Assembly: GCF_000373105.1 (NCBI RefSeq)
Contig: NZ_KB890448.1
Location: forward strand, 1-59,781
DNA from: Neolewinella persica DSM 23188
GTDB lineage: Bacteria > Bacteroidota > Bacteroidia > Chitinophagales > Saprospiraceae
Direction of reading: 5' to 3'
Length of the DNA stretch: 59,781 nt
The notes under the pieces were generated by a model. The model was given only the letters and a program-made list of their open reading frames with translations. It was not told the origin of the DNA and ran no database searches. How positions within the stretch are numbered: position 1 is the stretch's first letter; each line of letters starts with the position of its first letter. The translations under genes were made by a program, and so were the position numbers. Shown here one piece after another: positions 1 to 7,338 of this stretch.

Positions 1-85
1 AAAGTATAACCATTAAGGCACTAAGAGGCATTAAGTTCTACACTAAGTACCAGGCTAAAACGGGTGGGACCATTAAGGCAGTCGG
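1..85. repeat. Short TTAAGGCA-type direct repeats
   Basis: The 12-mer ACCATTAAGGCA occurs at about 11 and 70, with related words (CACTAAGAGGCATTAAG) between. This is low-complexity phased intergenic repeat of a kind common in Bacteroidota. The window edge cuts it, so its full extent is unknown. I see no gene in 1-204. Confidence 0.5.
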
Positions 86-204
86 CAGGTCGGGGCTGGG
101 TCCTGCGGAATTGAAACGTAGCTACCTGGCGAAATACAGTGCTTTTTTCTTGCGTTTTTATCCTTCCCTGTTGGGGACCGCGCCTGCGGCGCGACAAGGA
201 TCAT

Positions 205-222
205 TGCACCTGCGGCCCCGCC
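205..222 (+). repeat. 18-bp dispersed repeat, copy 1
   Basis: It reads TGCACCTGCGGCCCCGCC (one change from the window consensus). It lies 9 bp beyond the stop of the minus-strand YggS-type gene, with the GGC end facing that gene. Confidence 0.85.
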
Positions 223-231
223 CCAAAGCCA

Positions 232-900
232 TCACCTGTCCCCAAAGAGTAAGCTTCCCACCCGAACCAGCGTACTGCCCTGCGCCAACGCAAGCGGGTA
301 GTCACCAGACATCCCCATGCTGATTTCCCGGAAGCTATCCTCCTGAGAAAAGTGCGCCGACTTTAAGCTTGAAAAAGTATCCGAAAGCAGCTTGAACTCA
401 CCGACTACCTGCTCCTCATTATCGGTATAAGTAGCCATGCCCATTACGCCCACCAGCGCAACGGAGGGCGCTGGCGTATTGGCCAACTCGTTGAAAAAAG
501 CTGTGGCTTGCTGCGGATCGAAACCGTATTTACTCTCCTCCTCCGCAATATGAAACTGCAGTAATGCGGGAATGATCCGATCATTTTCTGCCGCCCTCTT
601 ATTAATCTCGCGCAGTAATCTCAGGCTATCCACCGCGTGGATCAGGTGGATGAACGGCGCAATCTCTCTAACCTTATTGCGTTGCAAATGCCCGATAAAG
701 TGCCAGCGGATATCCTTGGGTAAAGCGTTGTGTTTCTCCACTAATTCTGCTACCCGGTTCTCTCCAAAATCGCGATGGCCCAGCTCATACAAAGTCATAA
801 TGTCCTCCTTGGGTTTAGTCTTGGACACCGCGACTAATCGGGCGTTGCAGGCATCGACCTTTTGCATAAGGCTGTGATAGGCGGAAACGTTGACGGACAT
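232..900 (-). CDS. YggS/PROSC-family pyridoxal phosphate homeostasis protein
   Basis: Cytosolic PLP-binding protein of the YggS/PROSC family, which buffers free pyridoxal 5'-phosphate and affects amino-acid and keto-acid balance; it has no established enzymatic reaction. The alanine-racemase-like N-terminal barrel is seen as the PLP-lysine motif VAVSKTKP (Lys about 27), followed by FGENRVAELVEK and WHFIGHLQRNK, and near the C-terminus MGMSGDYPLAL and VRVGSLLFG, all hallmark segments. I use the ATG at 900, giving 222 aa, the usual family length; an upstream in-frame ATG at 942 would add 14 residues with no family counterpart. It appears monocistronic, and its 3' end abuts an 18-bp dispersed repeat. 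The family call is secure; the physiological role is from the family only. Confidence 0.93.
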   Translation of the reverse strand: MSVNVSAYHSLMQKVDACNARLVAVSKTKPKEDIMTLYELGHRDFGENRVAELVEKHNALPKDIRWHFIGHLQRNKVREIAPFIHLIHAVDSLRLLREINKRAAENDRIIPALLQFHIAEEESKYGFDPQQATAFFNELANTPAPSVALVGVMGMATYTDNEEQVVGEFKLLSDTFSSLKSAHFSQEDSFREISMGMSGDYPLALAQGSTLVRVGSLLFGDR

Positions 901-1027
901 GTTTATGATTTTAATAACGGGTTGTTGAGATTTCTTTGGCAACTAATGTATGATACCCCATTGTTGTTTCGTTAAGTCAATGCCTTATATAGACTTTTTA
1001 TCCCATTCGCTGAAACAACCTGAAACG

Positions 1028-1207
1028 ATGTACAACTACCAGACCGCAAAAAATGACCGTCGCCGTCGTCAAAAAGCCCGCTTCATCACCGCGCTCATTA
1101 CCCTGATGCTCATTGCGGCAGCAGCTTATTCTTTTGGTGCTTTTGACCAACTGCTGGCTCCAGACACGCTGCAACCAGTGATTGCTGGCACGGTAAATAA
1201 TGCCTAA
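1028..1207 (+). CDS. Small single-pass membrane protein, unknown
   Basis: A 59-residue ORF with a strongly basic N-terminus (NDRRRRQKAR at about 9-18), one hydrophobic helix (about 20-36, ITLMLIAAAAYSFGAF) and a short polar tail. This is the profile of a small inner-membrane protein with the N-terminus in the cytoplasm. An in-frame ATG at 950 exists, but the stretch it adds does not look coding. I recognise no family. It sits between the divergent YggS-type gene and the helicase, with its own short 5' region. It is plausible rather than certain, because it is small and has no family support. Confidence 0.5.
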   Translation: MYNYQTAKNDRRRRQKARFITALITLMLIAAAAYSFGAFDQLLAPDTLQPVIAGTVNNA

Positions 1208-1418
1208 GTCTACTCCTCTTTTCACAATAGTTATTGTCAGTACTGCAGTCACGCCAACTCTGCCTTGGTAAGGATAAGTACTGATTCTGCCACCGACGTT
1301 ACCAAAAAAACGCGCAGCGTTTTAAACAACGCTCCCCGGTGAAGAGGGTTGAGAGTGGTTTCTTACGATTCCAACAGGCGACGAGCACTATAGCCCATAG
1401 CCAGCAAAATTCAAGGTG
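1208..1418. other. Intergenic spacer
   Basis: About 210 bp with no convincing ORF. It contains a small GC hairpin (ACGCGCAGCGT region near 1311-1322) but no clear terminator T-run. It ends in the helicase promoter box. Confidence 0.4.
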
Positions 1419-1426
1419 TATCTTCG
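1419..1426 (+). promoter_or_regulatory. Putative -7 box TATCTTCG, helicase
   Basis: It differs from the Bacteroidota -7 consensus TAnnTTTG by one base. It ends 4 bp before the ATG at 1431, so a normally placed start site would leave little or no 5' UTR. Confidence 0.45.
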
Positions 1427-1430
1427 CGCC

Positions 1431-2738
1431 ATGAAATCGCAATCCGACATCCTGGCGAAGCTGGGAATAGCCGCGCTGAATCAAATGCAGCAGGAGGCCC
1501 GCAAAGCCATACTTCACGGTCCGGAGGTAGTTCTCCTCTCTCCGACCGGAACCGGCAAGACGCTGGCATTCCTACTACCGATCATTCACGAGTTGAGCCC
1601 GAAGGAAACTGAGGTACAGGTAATGATTTTGGTGCCCAGCCGCGAACTCGCGATGCAGATCGAACAGGTGATGCGGGAAATGGGTAGCGGTTACCGGGTT
1701 GCGTCTGTTTATGGCGGGCGTCCTGGCTCCAAGGAACGGGACAGTCTGAAAAACCCTCCGGCGGTACTCATCGGTACGCCCGGCCGGGTAGCGGATCATT
1801 TGCGGCGGGAGGCCTTCAGCGTCAAAAAGATCAGAACCCTGATTCTTGACGAGTTTGATAAATCGTTGGAAACCGGCTTTGAAAAGGAGATGAAGGAAAT
1901 CATCCGTTCACTGCCTTTCCTCAGAAAGAAGGTACTGACTTCGGCGACCAACGAAGTTGCCGTCCCCGATTTTGTCGGCCTGCAGGATCCGCTAACCATT
2001 AACTACCTCGGTACCCGGAGCAGCCAATTGACGCTTGTCGAAGTGATCGCGGAAGAAAAAGATAAACTCCAGGCGCTGGAAAAAGTATTGGGTGAAACCG
2101 GTATTGGGCGGGGCATCATCTTTTGCAACGTAAAGGGAACCTTGCGTTTTGTAGGGGACTTCCTGGACAGCCGGGGGATTGATTACGGCGTTTTCATGGG
2201 TGGGCTGGAACAAACTGAACGTGAGCGCGCGTTGATCAAGTTCCGCAACGGTACGCACCGGATCCTTTTATCCACTGACCTGGCCGCCCGGGGTATCGAC
2301 GTTCCGGAACTGGATTTCATCATTCATTATCAACTCCCCAATAAGGAAGCCGAATTTACCCACCGAAACGGGCGTACTGCACGAATGCACGCCAATGGTA
2401 CTTCCTACCTCCTTCGGTGGACGGGGTATCCCCTACCCGACTACGTAACTGACGCCGAAGAAATGGTCATGCCGTTAGAACCACGGCCCGTACAGAACAG
2501 TAAATGGGCTACGCTATTCGTTTCTGGCGGCAGAAAGGATAAAATCTCAAAAGGTGACCTGGCCGGCATGTTTTTCAAACAGGGCGGATTGGAAAAAGGG
2601 GAGCTGGGCGTAATTGAGCTATTGGACGATTGTGCCTTTATCGGCGTTCCTAAAGTCAAAGTGGAATCCTTAATTGCCTTGCTGAACAATTCCAAGGTCA
2701 AGAAACGGAAGGTCCGGGTCAGCCTTTTAGGGGAATAA
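1431..2738 (+). CDS. DEAD-box ATP-dependent RNA helicase, DbpA-like
   Basis: Superfamily 2 RNA helicase, 435 aa from the ATG at 1431 (an earlier ATG at 1416 would lie upstream of the promoter box). Visible motifs in order: Q-like region, motif I SPTGTGKT (Lys43), Ia PSRELA, Ib GTPGR, motif II as DEFD rather than DEAD, III as TSAT, IV GIIFCN, V STDLAARGID and VI HRNGRTAR. The last about 60 residues (from SKGDLAGMFFKQGG) match the DbpA/CsdA C-terminal RNA-binding domain, so a role in ribosome assembly or 23S rRNA remodelling is likely by family. The DEFD box is a conservative variant. The stop lies 20 bp inside the 3' end of the opposing kinase gene. Confidence 0.92.
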   Translation: MKSQSDILAKLGIAALNQMQQEARKAILHGPEVVLLSPTGTGKTLAFLLPIIHELSPKETEVQVMILVPSRELAMQIEQVMREMGSGYRVASVYGGRPGSKERDSLKNPPAVLIGTPGRVADHLRREAFSVKKIRTLILDEFDKSLETGFEKEMKEIIRSLPFLRKKVLTSATNEVAVPDFVGLQDPLTINYLGTRSSQLTLVEVIAEEKDKLQALEKVLGETGIGRGIIFCNVKGTLRFVGDFLDSRGIDYGVFMGGLEQTERERALIKFRNGTHRILLSTDLAARGIDVPELDFIIHYQLPNKEAEFTHRNGRTARMHANGTSYLLRWTGYPLPDYVTDAEEMVMPLEPRPVQNSKWATLFVSGGRKDKISKGDLAGMFFKQGGLEKGELGVIELLDDCAFIGVPKVKVESLIALLNNSKVKKRKVRVSLLGE

Positions 2739-4692
2739 CCAACTCTGTACGGACACCGGACACTCCGGCCTCCTGGTCAGCACGGTTTCGGATATCGATA
2801 CGACCGCCTTTCCCCAGGCGCCGGCGCGTAATGTCGACCCCCTGGGATCGGTGGCCGTTGTCTGGCTTATTACCCGCATGCATGCCCATTCCATCATCCT
2901 CGATAATGCAGTGCAGCGACTCGAGGCGCTCATCGTAATTAAGGTAAATATCAATTCTTCCAGCCCCGTTTTTTGGTGCAATACCATGCCAAATGGCATT
3001 CTCCACGAAAGGCTGCAGAACTAAAGGAGGAACGTCCAAAAGTTCCATTTCAACCTCCGGAGAAACATGAATGGCGTAGCTCAGCATTTCTCCCATCCGG
3101 AGTTGTTCCAGGTCGAGATAGATCCGTAGGGTCTCCAACTCTTCGTGCAGGCTGATGGAAGCCTGTCCGGTTTGCTCCAGGATACGGCGGACCAACTGGC
3201 TGAACATGCCCAGGTACTCGTTACCCAACTCGAAGCGTTTCCCGGAGAAAAAGCTCTGGATGGCGTTCAGAGAATTGAAGATGAAGTGAGGATTCATCTG
3301 GGCACGCAGGAGGCTGTAACGAAGTTCTGCTTGCTGTTGCCGAAACTCTAACTCCTTCCTTTGCCGGCGGGAGCGCAAGTACAATAAGAGCAAGCTACTA
3401 AGCGCCAGCAGGCTTACTAAACCAAGTGCAACAAGCCGGTTACGGTCGGCGCGGCGCTCGGCTTCGTAGAGGGATAATTCGGACTCCGCTAATTCCCGTT
3501 TAATCCGCTCCGTATCAAATTTTACGCTCAGTTCCTCTATCCGCTCGTGATGCTGCGAGGCCTTGAGGCTATCCCTGATGAGTTGGCCGGACCTCCAATA
3601 TTTATAGGATTGCTCATAATTTCCCAGTGAGGCGTTTATTTCGGCAAGACCGGTATAAATTTCTTCCACCACTTCCACCTGTTCCGTTTCACTGAAAAAG
3701 GGCAGTACTATTTCAAAGTAGCGCTTACTTTCCTCTAATTTGCTATTGCTCTCCTTCAGGTTATTTTCCCCCTCAGCAAGTTTACCTAATCCTAAAGAAG
3801 ACTTAGCCAGACCGTAATATTCTGCCATCAATTTTGTAGGCGGGCTGTTTCGTTTTTTTCCCAACGCCAGCCCCAGCTGTAACAGATCGTAGGCTTCCTG
3901 ATATTCCTTATTGTTGTAATGAAATTCCGCCGCATTATTATAGAACATTCCGTAAGTCGCAGGTCGATTCACTACGGGTAATATGTCCTTGAATTTTTCC
4001 AGATAAACGCGTGCGCTGTCCTGTTGTGCCATCGCACTATAAGCAGTCATGCTCAGATCATAAAGCGAAGCTAATAATCGCCATTCTTTCTCTTTGACTG
4101 CCACTGGAATTGTTTCCCGGACGATGTCCGGTATCAGGGCAAAAACATCACATTGGCGCAAAGATCCACAGTACCTAATACGGGTTTTCAGAAGGAGGCT
4201 GGAGGGCGTTTCCCCTAATCGAGTCAGTGAATCCGCTGCGGCAAAATGTCCAATCGCATCAGGACAGCTGCCGTACCTCCCCAGGTAGTAACCAAAATCG
4301 ACATGCAGATTGATCATGCCAAGACGGGCCTGGGCCCGTTCGGCGTAGAACATCGCCGTATCATAAAGTAGCTTATGGTTTTCATCAAACCCCGTTATCA
4401 GTTTATCAAACATGATGCGAGAGTAAGCCTTAGAGATTAGGGTATCACTCTCCAATATTTTTGCAATCCGTAAAGCTTCTGCACTCAGTACGGCCGAAGT
4501 ATCAAAACGCCCAAGAGAAGACATCTGGTACGAAAGTTCCATCAAATCCAACGCCTTCACCCGGCTATCTTCCGTAGTAGCTACCACCTTAGCCCGAATG
4601 CTGTCCAACCTGTCCATAAAATCCTGAGGCTGCCCCTGTACATCATCAAAAGGAAGAAGGAAGAAGATAACCAATACTAGTCTATAGCACAT
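2719..4692 (-). CDS. TPR-containing LytS-type sensor histidine kinase
   Basis: A 657-aa membrane sensor kinase. It has an N-terminal signal sequence (VLVIFFLLPF) and an approximately 370-residue extracytoplasmic region of helical TPR-like repeats. A coiled segment follows, then one transmembrane helix (about 417-440, LVALGLVSLLALSSLLLLYL), then a cytoplasmic LytS-type kinase domain. The phospho-acceptor lies in QMNPHFIFNSLN (His469) and the ATPase has PLVLQPFVENAIWHG (N-box) and EDDGMGM. This class usually pairs with a LytTR response regulator and is widespread in Bacteroidota; no regulator is adjacent, so it is an orphan here. Its end overlaps the convergent helicase gene by 20 bp. The signal sensed is unknown. 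Confidence 0.92.
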   Translation of the reverse strand: MCYRLVLVIFFLLPFDDVQGQPQDFMDRLDSIRAKVVATTEDSRVKALDLMELSYQMSSLGRFDTSAVLSAEALRIAKILESDTLISKAYSRIMFDKLITGFDENHKLLYDTAMFYAERAQARLGMINLHVDFGYYLGRYGSCPDAIGHFAAADSLTRLGETPSSLLLKTRIRYCGSLRQCDVFALIPDIVRETIPVAVKEKEWRLLASLYDLSMTAYSAMAQQDSARVYLEKFKDILPVVNRPATYGMFYNNAAEFHYNNKEYQEAYDLLQLGLALGKKRNSPPTKLMAEYYGLAKSSLGLGKLAEGENNLKESNSKLEESKRYFEIVLPFFSETEQVEVVEEIYTGLAEINASLGNYEQSYKYWRSGQLIRDSLKASQHHERIEELSVKFDTERIKRELAESELSLYEAERRADRNRLVALGLVSLLALSSLLLLYLRSRRQRKELEFRQQQAELRYSLLRAQMNPHFIFNSLNAIQSFFSGKRFELGNEYLGMFSQLVRRILEQTGQASISLHEELETLRIYLDLEQLRMGEMLSYAIHVSPEVEMELLDVPPLVLQPFVENAIWHGIAPKNGAGRIDIYLNYDERLESLHCIIEDDGMGMHAGNKPDNGHRSQGVDITRRRLGKGGRIDIRNRADQEAGVSGVRTELVIPLKG

Positions 4693-4812
4693 ATACTTAA
4701 GCTTAGGCCTGCAAAATGCAACCTAAAACCTTAGCCCCACGAAACCGATGATTAATTGGCGGACTTCACTTATTAACTGGTATATTCAGAGGGTAAGAAA
4801 ACGCACAAAAAA

Positions 4813-6774
4813 CTATAACGTCACCTCCCATGAATTCAAGGCACGGTACACTGAACGGTGTACTTTACCCCTGATCTGCATCTTGCCAAAGCGTTCGTTT
4901 CCCGGATCGGGGTGGACACGATTGGTAAGCAAAACGAACACCAAATCGTTTTCCGGATCGGCCCAAACCGAGGTTCCGGAAAAGCCGAGGTGACCAAAGG
5001 TTTGCGCTGAGGCACCGGCATTAACCACATTCTGCCAACCTCCGGCTAGCCGGTCAAACCCAAGCGCCCGGTAGTTGAAGCGGTTTTTACCGGTAAACAG
5101 GGCCACTGTTTCCGGCTGAAGCAGCTGCTTACCTGCATACTCACCTTCATCATTAAATAATTGGAACAGCCGGCCTAGGTCGTAAGCGTTGGAGAACAGG
5201 CCTGCGTGGCCCGCTACGCCGCCAAGGAGAGCAGCTCCTTCGTCATGGACGTATCCCCGTAGTAAACCACCCCGCATCCACTTGTCAACCACCGTAGGTA
5301 CCAGGCGTTCCATCGGGAATTTGCCGGCTGGGCGAAAGCCCAGCTTCCCTAAGCCAAGTGGTTCGTAAAATTCCCGCACAAGCAAATCTTCCATACTTTC
5401 ACCGGCTACTTCTTCAACGATCAACTGGAGCAGATAAAAATTCAAATCGCTGTACTTGTACACCTGCCGTTTAGTTCGGCCGATCTTGCCCGTCAGGTTT
5501 TTGCGCACCGTTGCCGGCACCTTACTGTCCAGCCAACGATCGGGGCCCACGGGCACCGTGAAGTCATCTCTGACCTCATCCGCAACAAACTGCTTACCGA
5601 TAAGACCAGTCAAAGGAATCTCAGATTGCAAACCGGTATGATGTGCTAATAGCCTTTCTATTTTGTACCGGCCAATCATTTTTCCTTTAAGCTCAGGCAG
5701 GTAATCCCTGACCTGAGCATCCAGCTTGATCTTTCCTTCCTCATAAAGCTTCATCACCGCGAGCGTAGTAGCGGCGGCTTTGGTGATCGACGCTAAGTCG
5801 TAGAGGTCAGCCGGCGTTACTTGCTGCTTACGGTACATCTGATGTCCGTAGGCTTTTTCATAAATGACCTGTCCATCTTTCATTACCAGCAGTTGCGCTC
5901 CCGGCATGGCGCGGTAGCGGATGCCACGGTTAATGTGGTAATCTGCATTTTCCAGTTTGTAGCGGTCTACGCCCAGCAATTCGGGCAATCGGAAGCCAGC
6001 CCGGTAAGGTTCCAGGCGGTAGCCTTCGCCAGCGGCGAAAGACAGCGTGGTCGTTTTCAACCTGCCATCGATCAGTTCTGCACCAAATATTGCCTGAGCA
6101 AGGAAAGCTTCACTCTCCTTGCTGCGCAGGGGCGTGTTAATTACTGACCACGACTGCGGGACCCCAACGACCAATGCCGGATCGCCGAAGTGAATCAGCG
6201 TTACATCAGCACCATCAATGCCAAAAAGGGCGTGGTACCAGTCAGCATTAAAGGACGACTGACCTACCGGATCGTCGGTAACGATTACGGTGGGTAAATC
6301 GAGTCCGATAGGGAAAGCATTTTCGATTATTTTATCGAAGGGGACTTCCTGCACGTTCGCAAATCGGCGGGCCATGGCAATCATCTTTTCCGGACGTTGA
6401 TCATGCCGGTAAACGATGCGGATGGCGGGAACGAAACGAAAGGGCAGTTTGTTTCCAGGGCGGGTTAGCAATACCGTTTCACGGAGCAGGCGGTTATGCC
6501 GCTCCAGGTCACTTGCCGGATCGAACGACTCATACGGCCAGGCTGATTTTATGGCCAGTGTATCCGCATCAGCGATCTCATTGAGCAGAAGACCAGTGGG
6601 GCTCGTGCGCAGGCTGTCCAGCTGTTCGTCGGACCACTCTACGGTAGCCTCCGGTTCTGGAGCGAAGAAACTCGCGAACCAATCAACTATTTGATCGGTC
6701 CAACTCGCCGCCTGAACGGGAGCAGATACCAATAACAGCAGTGCAGTAAGCAAAGATAAAAGGGAAAATTTCAT
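4813..6774 (-). CDS. Secreted serine hydrolase (class C beta-lactamase fold) with GH3 C-domain-like N-terminus
   Basis: A 653-aa exported protein with a clean signal peptide (SLLTALLLLVSAPVQA, cleavage near 22). The C-terminal half (about 285-650) is a class C beta-lactamase / D-Ala-D-Ala peptidase fold: Ser-x-x-Lys at Ser329-Ile-Thr-Lys332, a tyrosine motif KYSDLNF instead of Tyr-x-Asn, and GHLGFSGTSVW near the end. Residues about 100-245 resemble the C-terminal domain of family 3 glycoside hydrolases (LIHFGDPALV, then LAQAIFGAELIDGRL). Longer Bacteroidota proteins join a full GH3 enzyme to this fold, but the GH3 TIM barrel is absent here. The substrate is unknown; peptidoglycan or ester hydrolysis is plausible. 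It is preceded by a small ORF whose stop codon touches this ATG. Confidence 0.85.
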   Translation of the reverse strand: MKFSLLSLLTALLLLVSAPVQAASWTDQIVDWFASFFAPEPEATVEWSDEQLDSLRTSPTGLLLNEIADADTLAIKSAWPYESFDPASDLERHNRLLRETVLLTRPGNKLPFRFVPAIRIVYRHDQRPEKMIAMARRFANVQEVPFDKIIENAFPIGLDLPTVIVTDDPVGQSSFNADWYHALFGIDGADVTLIHFGDPALVVGVPQSWSVINTPLRSKESEAFLAQAIFGAELIDGRLKTTTLSFAAGEGYRLEPYRAGFRLPELLGVDRYKLENADYHINRGIRYRAMPGAQLLVMKDGQVIYEKAYGHQMYRKQQVTPADLYDLASITKAAATTLAVMKLYEEGKIKLDAQVRDYLPELKGKMIGRYKIERLLAHHTGLQSEIPLTGLIGKQFVADEVRDDFTVPVGPDRWLDSKVPATVRKNLTGKIGRTKRQVYKYSDLNFYLLQLIVEEVAGESMEDLLVREFYEPLGLGKLGFRPAGKFPMERLVPTVVDKWMRGGLLRGYVHDEGAALLGGVAGHAGLFSNAYDLGRLFQLFNDEGEYAGKQLLQPETVALFTGKNRFNYRALGFDRLAGGWQNVVNAGASAQTFGHLGFSGTSVWADPENDLVFVLLTNRVHPDPGNERFGKMQIRGKVHRSVYRALNSWEVTL

Positions 6775-6978
6775 TTAGTCTGGGGTATAAGAGACGGGCT
6801 TGGGGCTAATCCCATAGGGTATGGAACGAAACGCAGTTTTCATTAGGGTATTGCGTTCTTCACGTAGTCTTATGAAACCTTTAGCAGCCAATTTTTCACA
6901 AGTATTTTTAGCTTCGCGGCTTACTTCGGAGGTGGGCGGGGCCGCAGGTGCAACAATTGGTAATGAGGCAGTTGCCAT
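6775..6978 (-). CDS. Small ORF upstream of serine hydrolase, unknown
   Basis: A 67-residue ORF starting about 25 nt downstream of a minus-strand TAACTTTG box. Its stop codon is immediately followed by the ATG of the serine hydrolase (TAAATG), the geometry of translational coupling. The product is basic and lacks a signal peptide or known domain. Residues about 8-15 (IVAPAAPP) are encoded by an 18-bp dispersed repeat copy. It could be a leader peptide, a real small protein, or a chance frame in a long 5' leader. No family is recognised. Confidence 0.35.
   Translation of the reverse strand: MATASLPIVAPAAPPTSEVSREAKNTCEKLAAKGFIRLREERNTLMKTAFRSIPYGISPKPVSYTPD
6935..6952 (-). repeat. 18-bp dispersed repeat, copy 2
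   Basis: On the minus strand it reads TGCACCTGCGGCCCCGCC. Its GGC end faces the minus-strand serine hydrolase and it lies within the small upstream ORF. It forms an inverted pair with copy 3 around the 6.95-7.32 kb spacer. Confidence 0.85.
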
Positions 6979-7003
6979 ACCAATGGCTTTTTTTTAACGG
7001 GCG

Positions 7004-7011
7004 CAAAGTTA
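7004..7011 (-). promoter_or_regulatory. Putative -7 box TAACTTTG
   Basis: Perfect match to TAnnTTTG on the minus strand, 26 bp before the 67-aa ORF and 230 bp before the serine hydrolase. No clear -33 TTG is seen. Confidence 0.5.
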
Positions 7012-7147
7012 CGGCTTTCAGCGTTAAGACACTTAAAACTGGAAAATCCCCTATTCATCAGGACAGGGTGTTTCTAACCCTCACCTATTTGTGTTGACGA
7101 AAGTGTGAAGATTATTGGATAAAAAATGCAGCCAGGCACGGGAACGC

Positions 7148-7208
7148 TGGGTTGAGCGCCTGTGGTGCAATATTGAAGGTTATGAACGCGCCACAGGTAT
7201 TCAACCCA
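7148..7208. repeat. Long imperfect hairpin upstream of RmuC
   Basis: TGGGTTGA (7148-7155) pairs with TCAACCCA (7201-7208), and CCTGTGG (7159-7165) pairs with CCACAGG (7191-7197). These are separated by matching 3-nt internal loops, around a 25-nt apical region. There is no T-run, so it is not an obvious terminator. The rest of the 6979-7338 spacer holds promoters and repeats only. Confidence 0.55.
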
Positions 7209-7241
7209 ATGCGTAGCTTAATTAGGTGCATGAAAGGTCGA

Positions 7242-7270
7242 TTGCTTAAAAAACTTTTTGTTTATATTTG
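7242..7270 (+). promoter_or_regulatory. Bacteroidota-type promoter for RmuC
   Basis: TTG at 7242-7244 and TATATTTG at 7263-7270 with an 18-bp spacer match the -33 TTTG / -7 TAnnTTTG pattern. It lies 68 bp before the RmuC ATG. Confidence 0.65.
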
Positions 7271-7319
7271 TAACTAAGAGAACTTTTACAGCTCCCCCTG
7301 TTGCTTAATCCCAATCCCC

Positions 7320-7337
7320 CGCACCTGCGACCGCGCC
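7320..7337 (+). repeat. 18-bp dispersed repeat, copy 3, abutting RmuC start
   Basis: It reads CGCACCTGCGACCGCGCC and ends one base before the ATG at 7339. It therefore occupies the position where a ribosome-binding site would lie; no Shine-Dalgarno-like purine tract is present. Confidence 0.8.
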
Positions 7338-7338
7338 C

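Noticed and set aside
205..222. Repeat as a restriction or methylation site signal
   Set aside because: The consensus contains GCGGCCGC and CACCTGC, which are known enzyme sites, but the conserved unit is much longer than either and variants break GCGGCCGC freely; no restriction-modification gene is present.
901..942. Upstream start of the YggS-family gene
   Set aside because: It adds 14 residues not seen in the family; the ATG at 900 gives the usual length.
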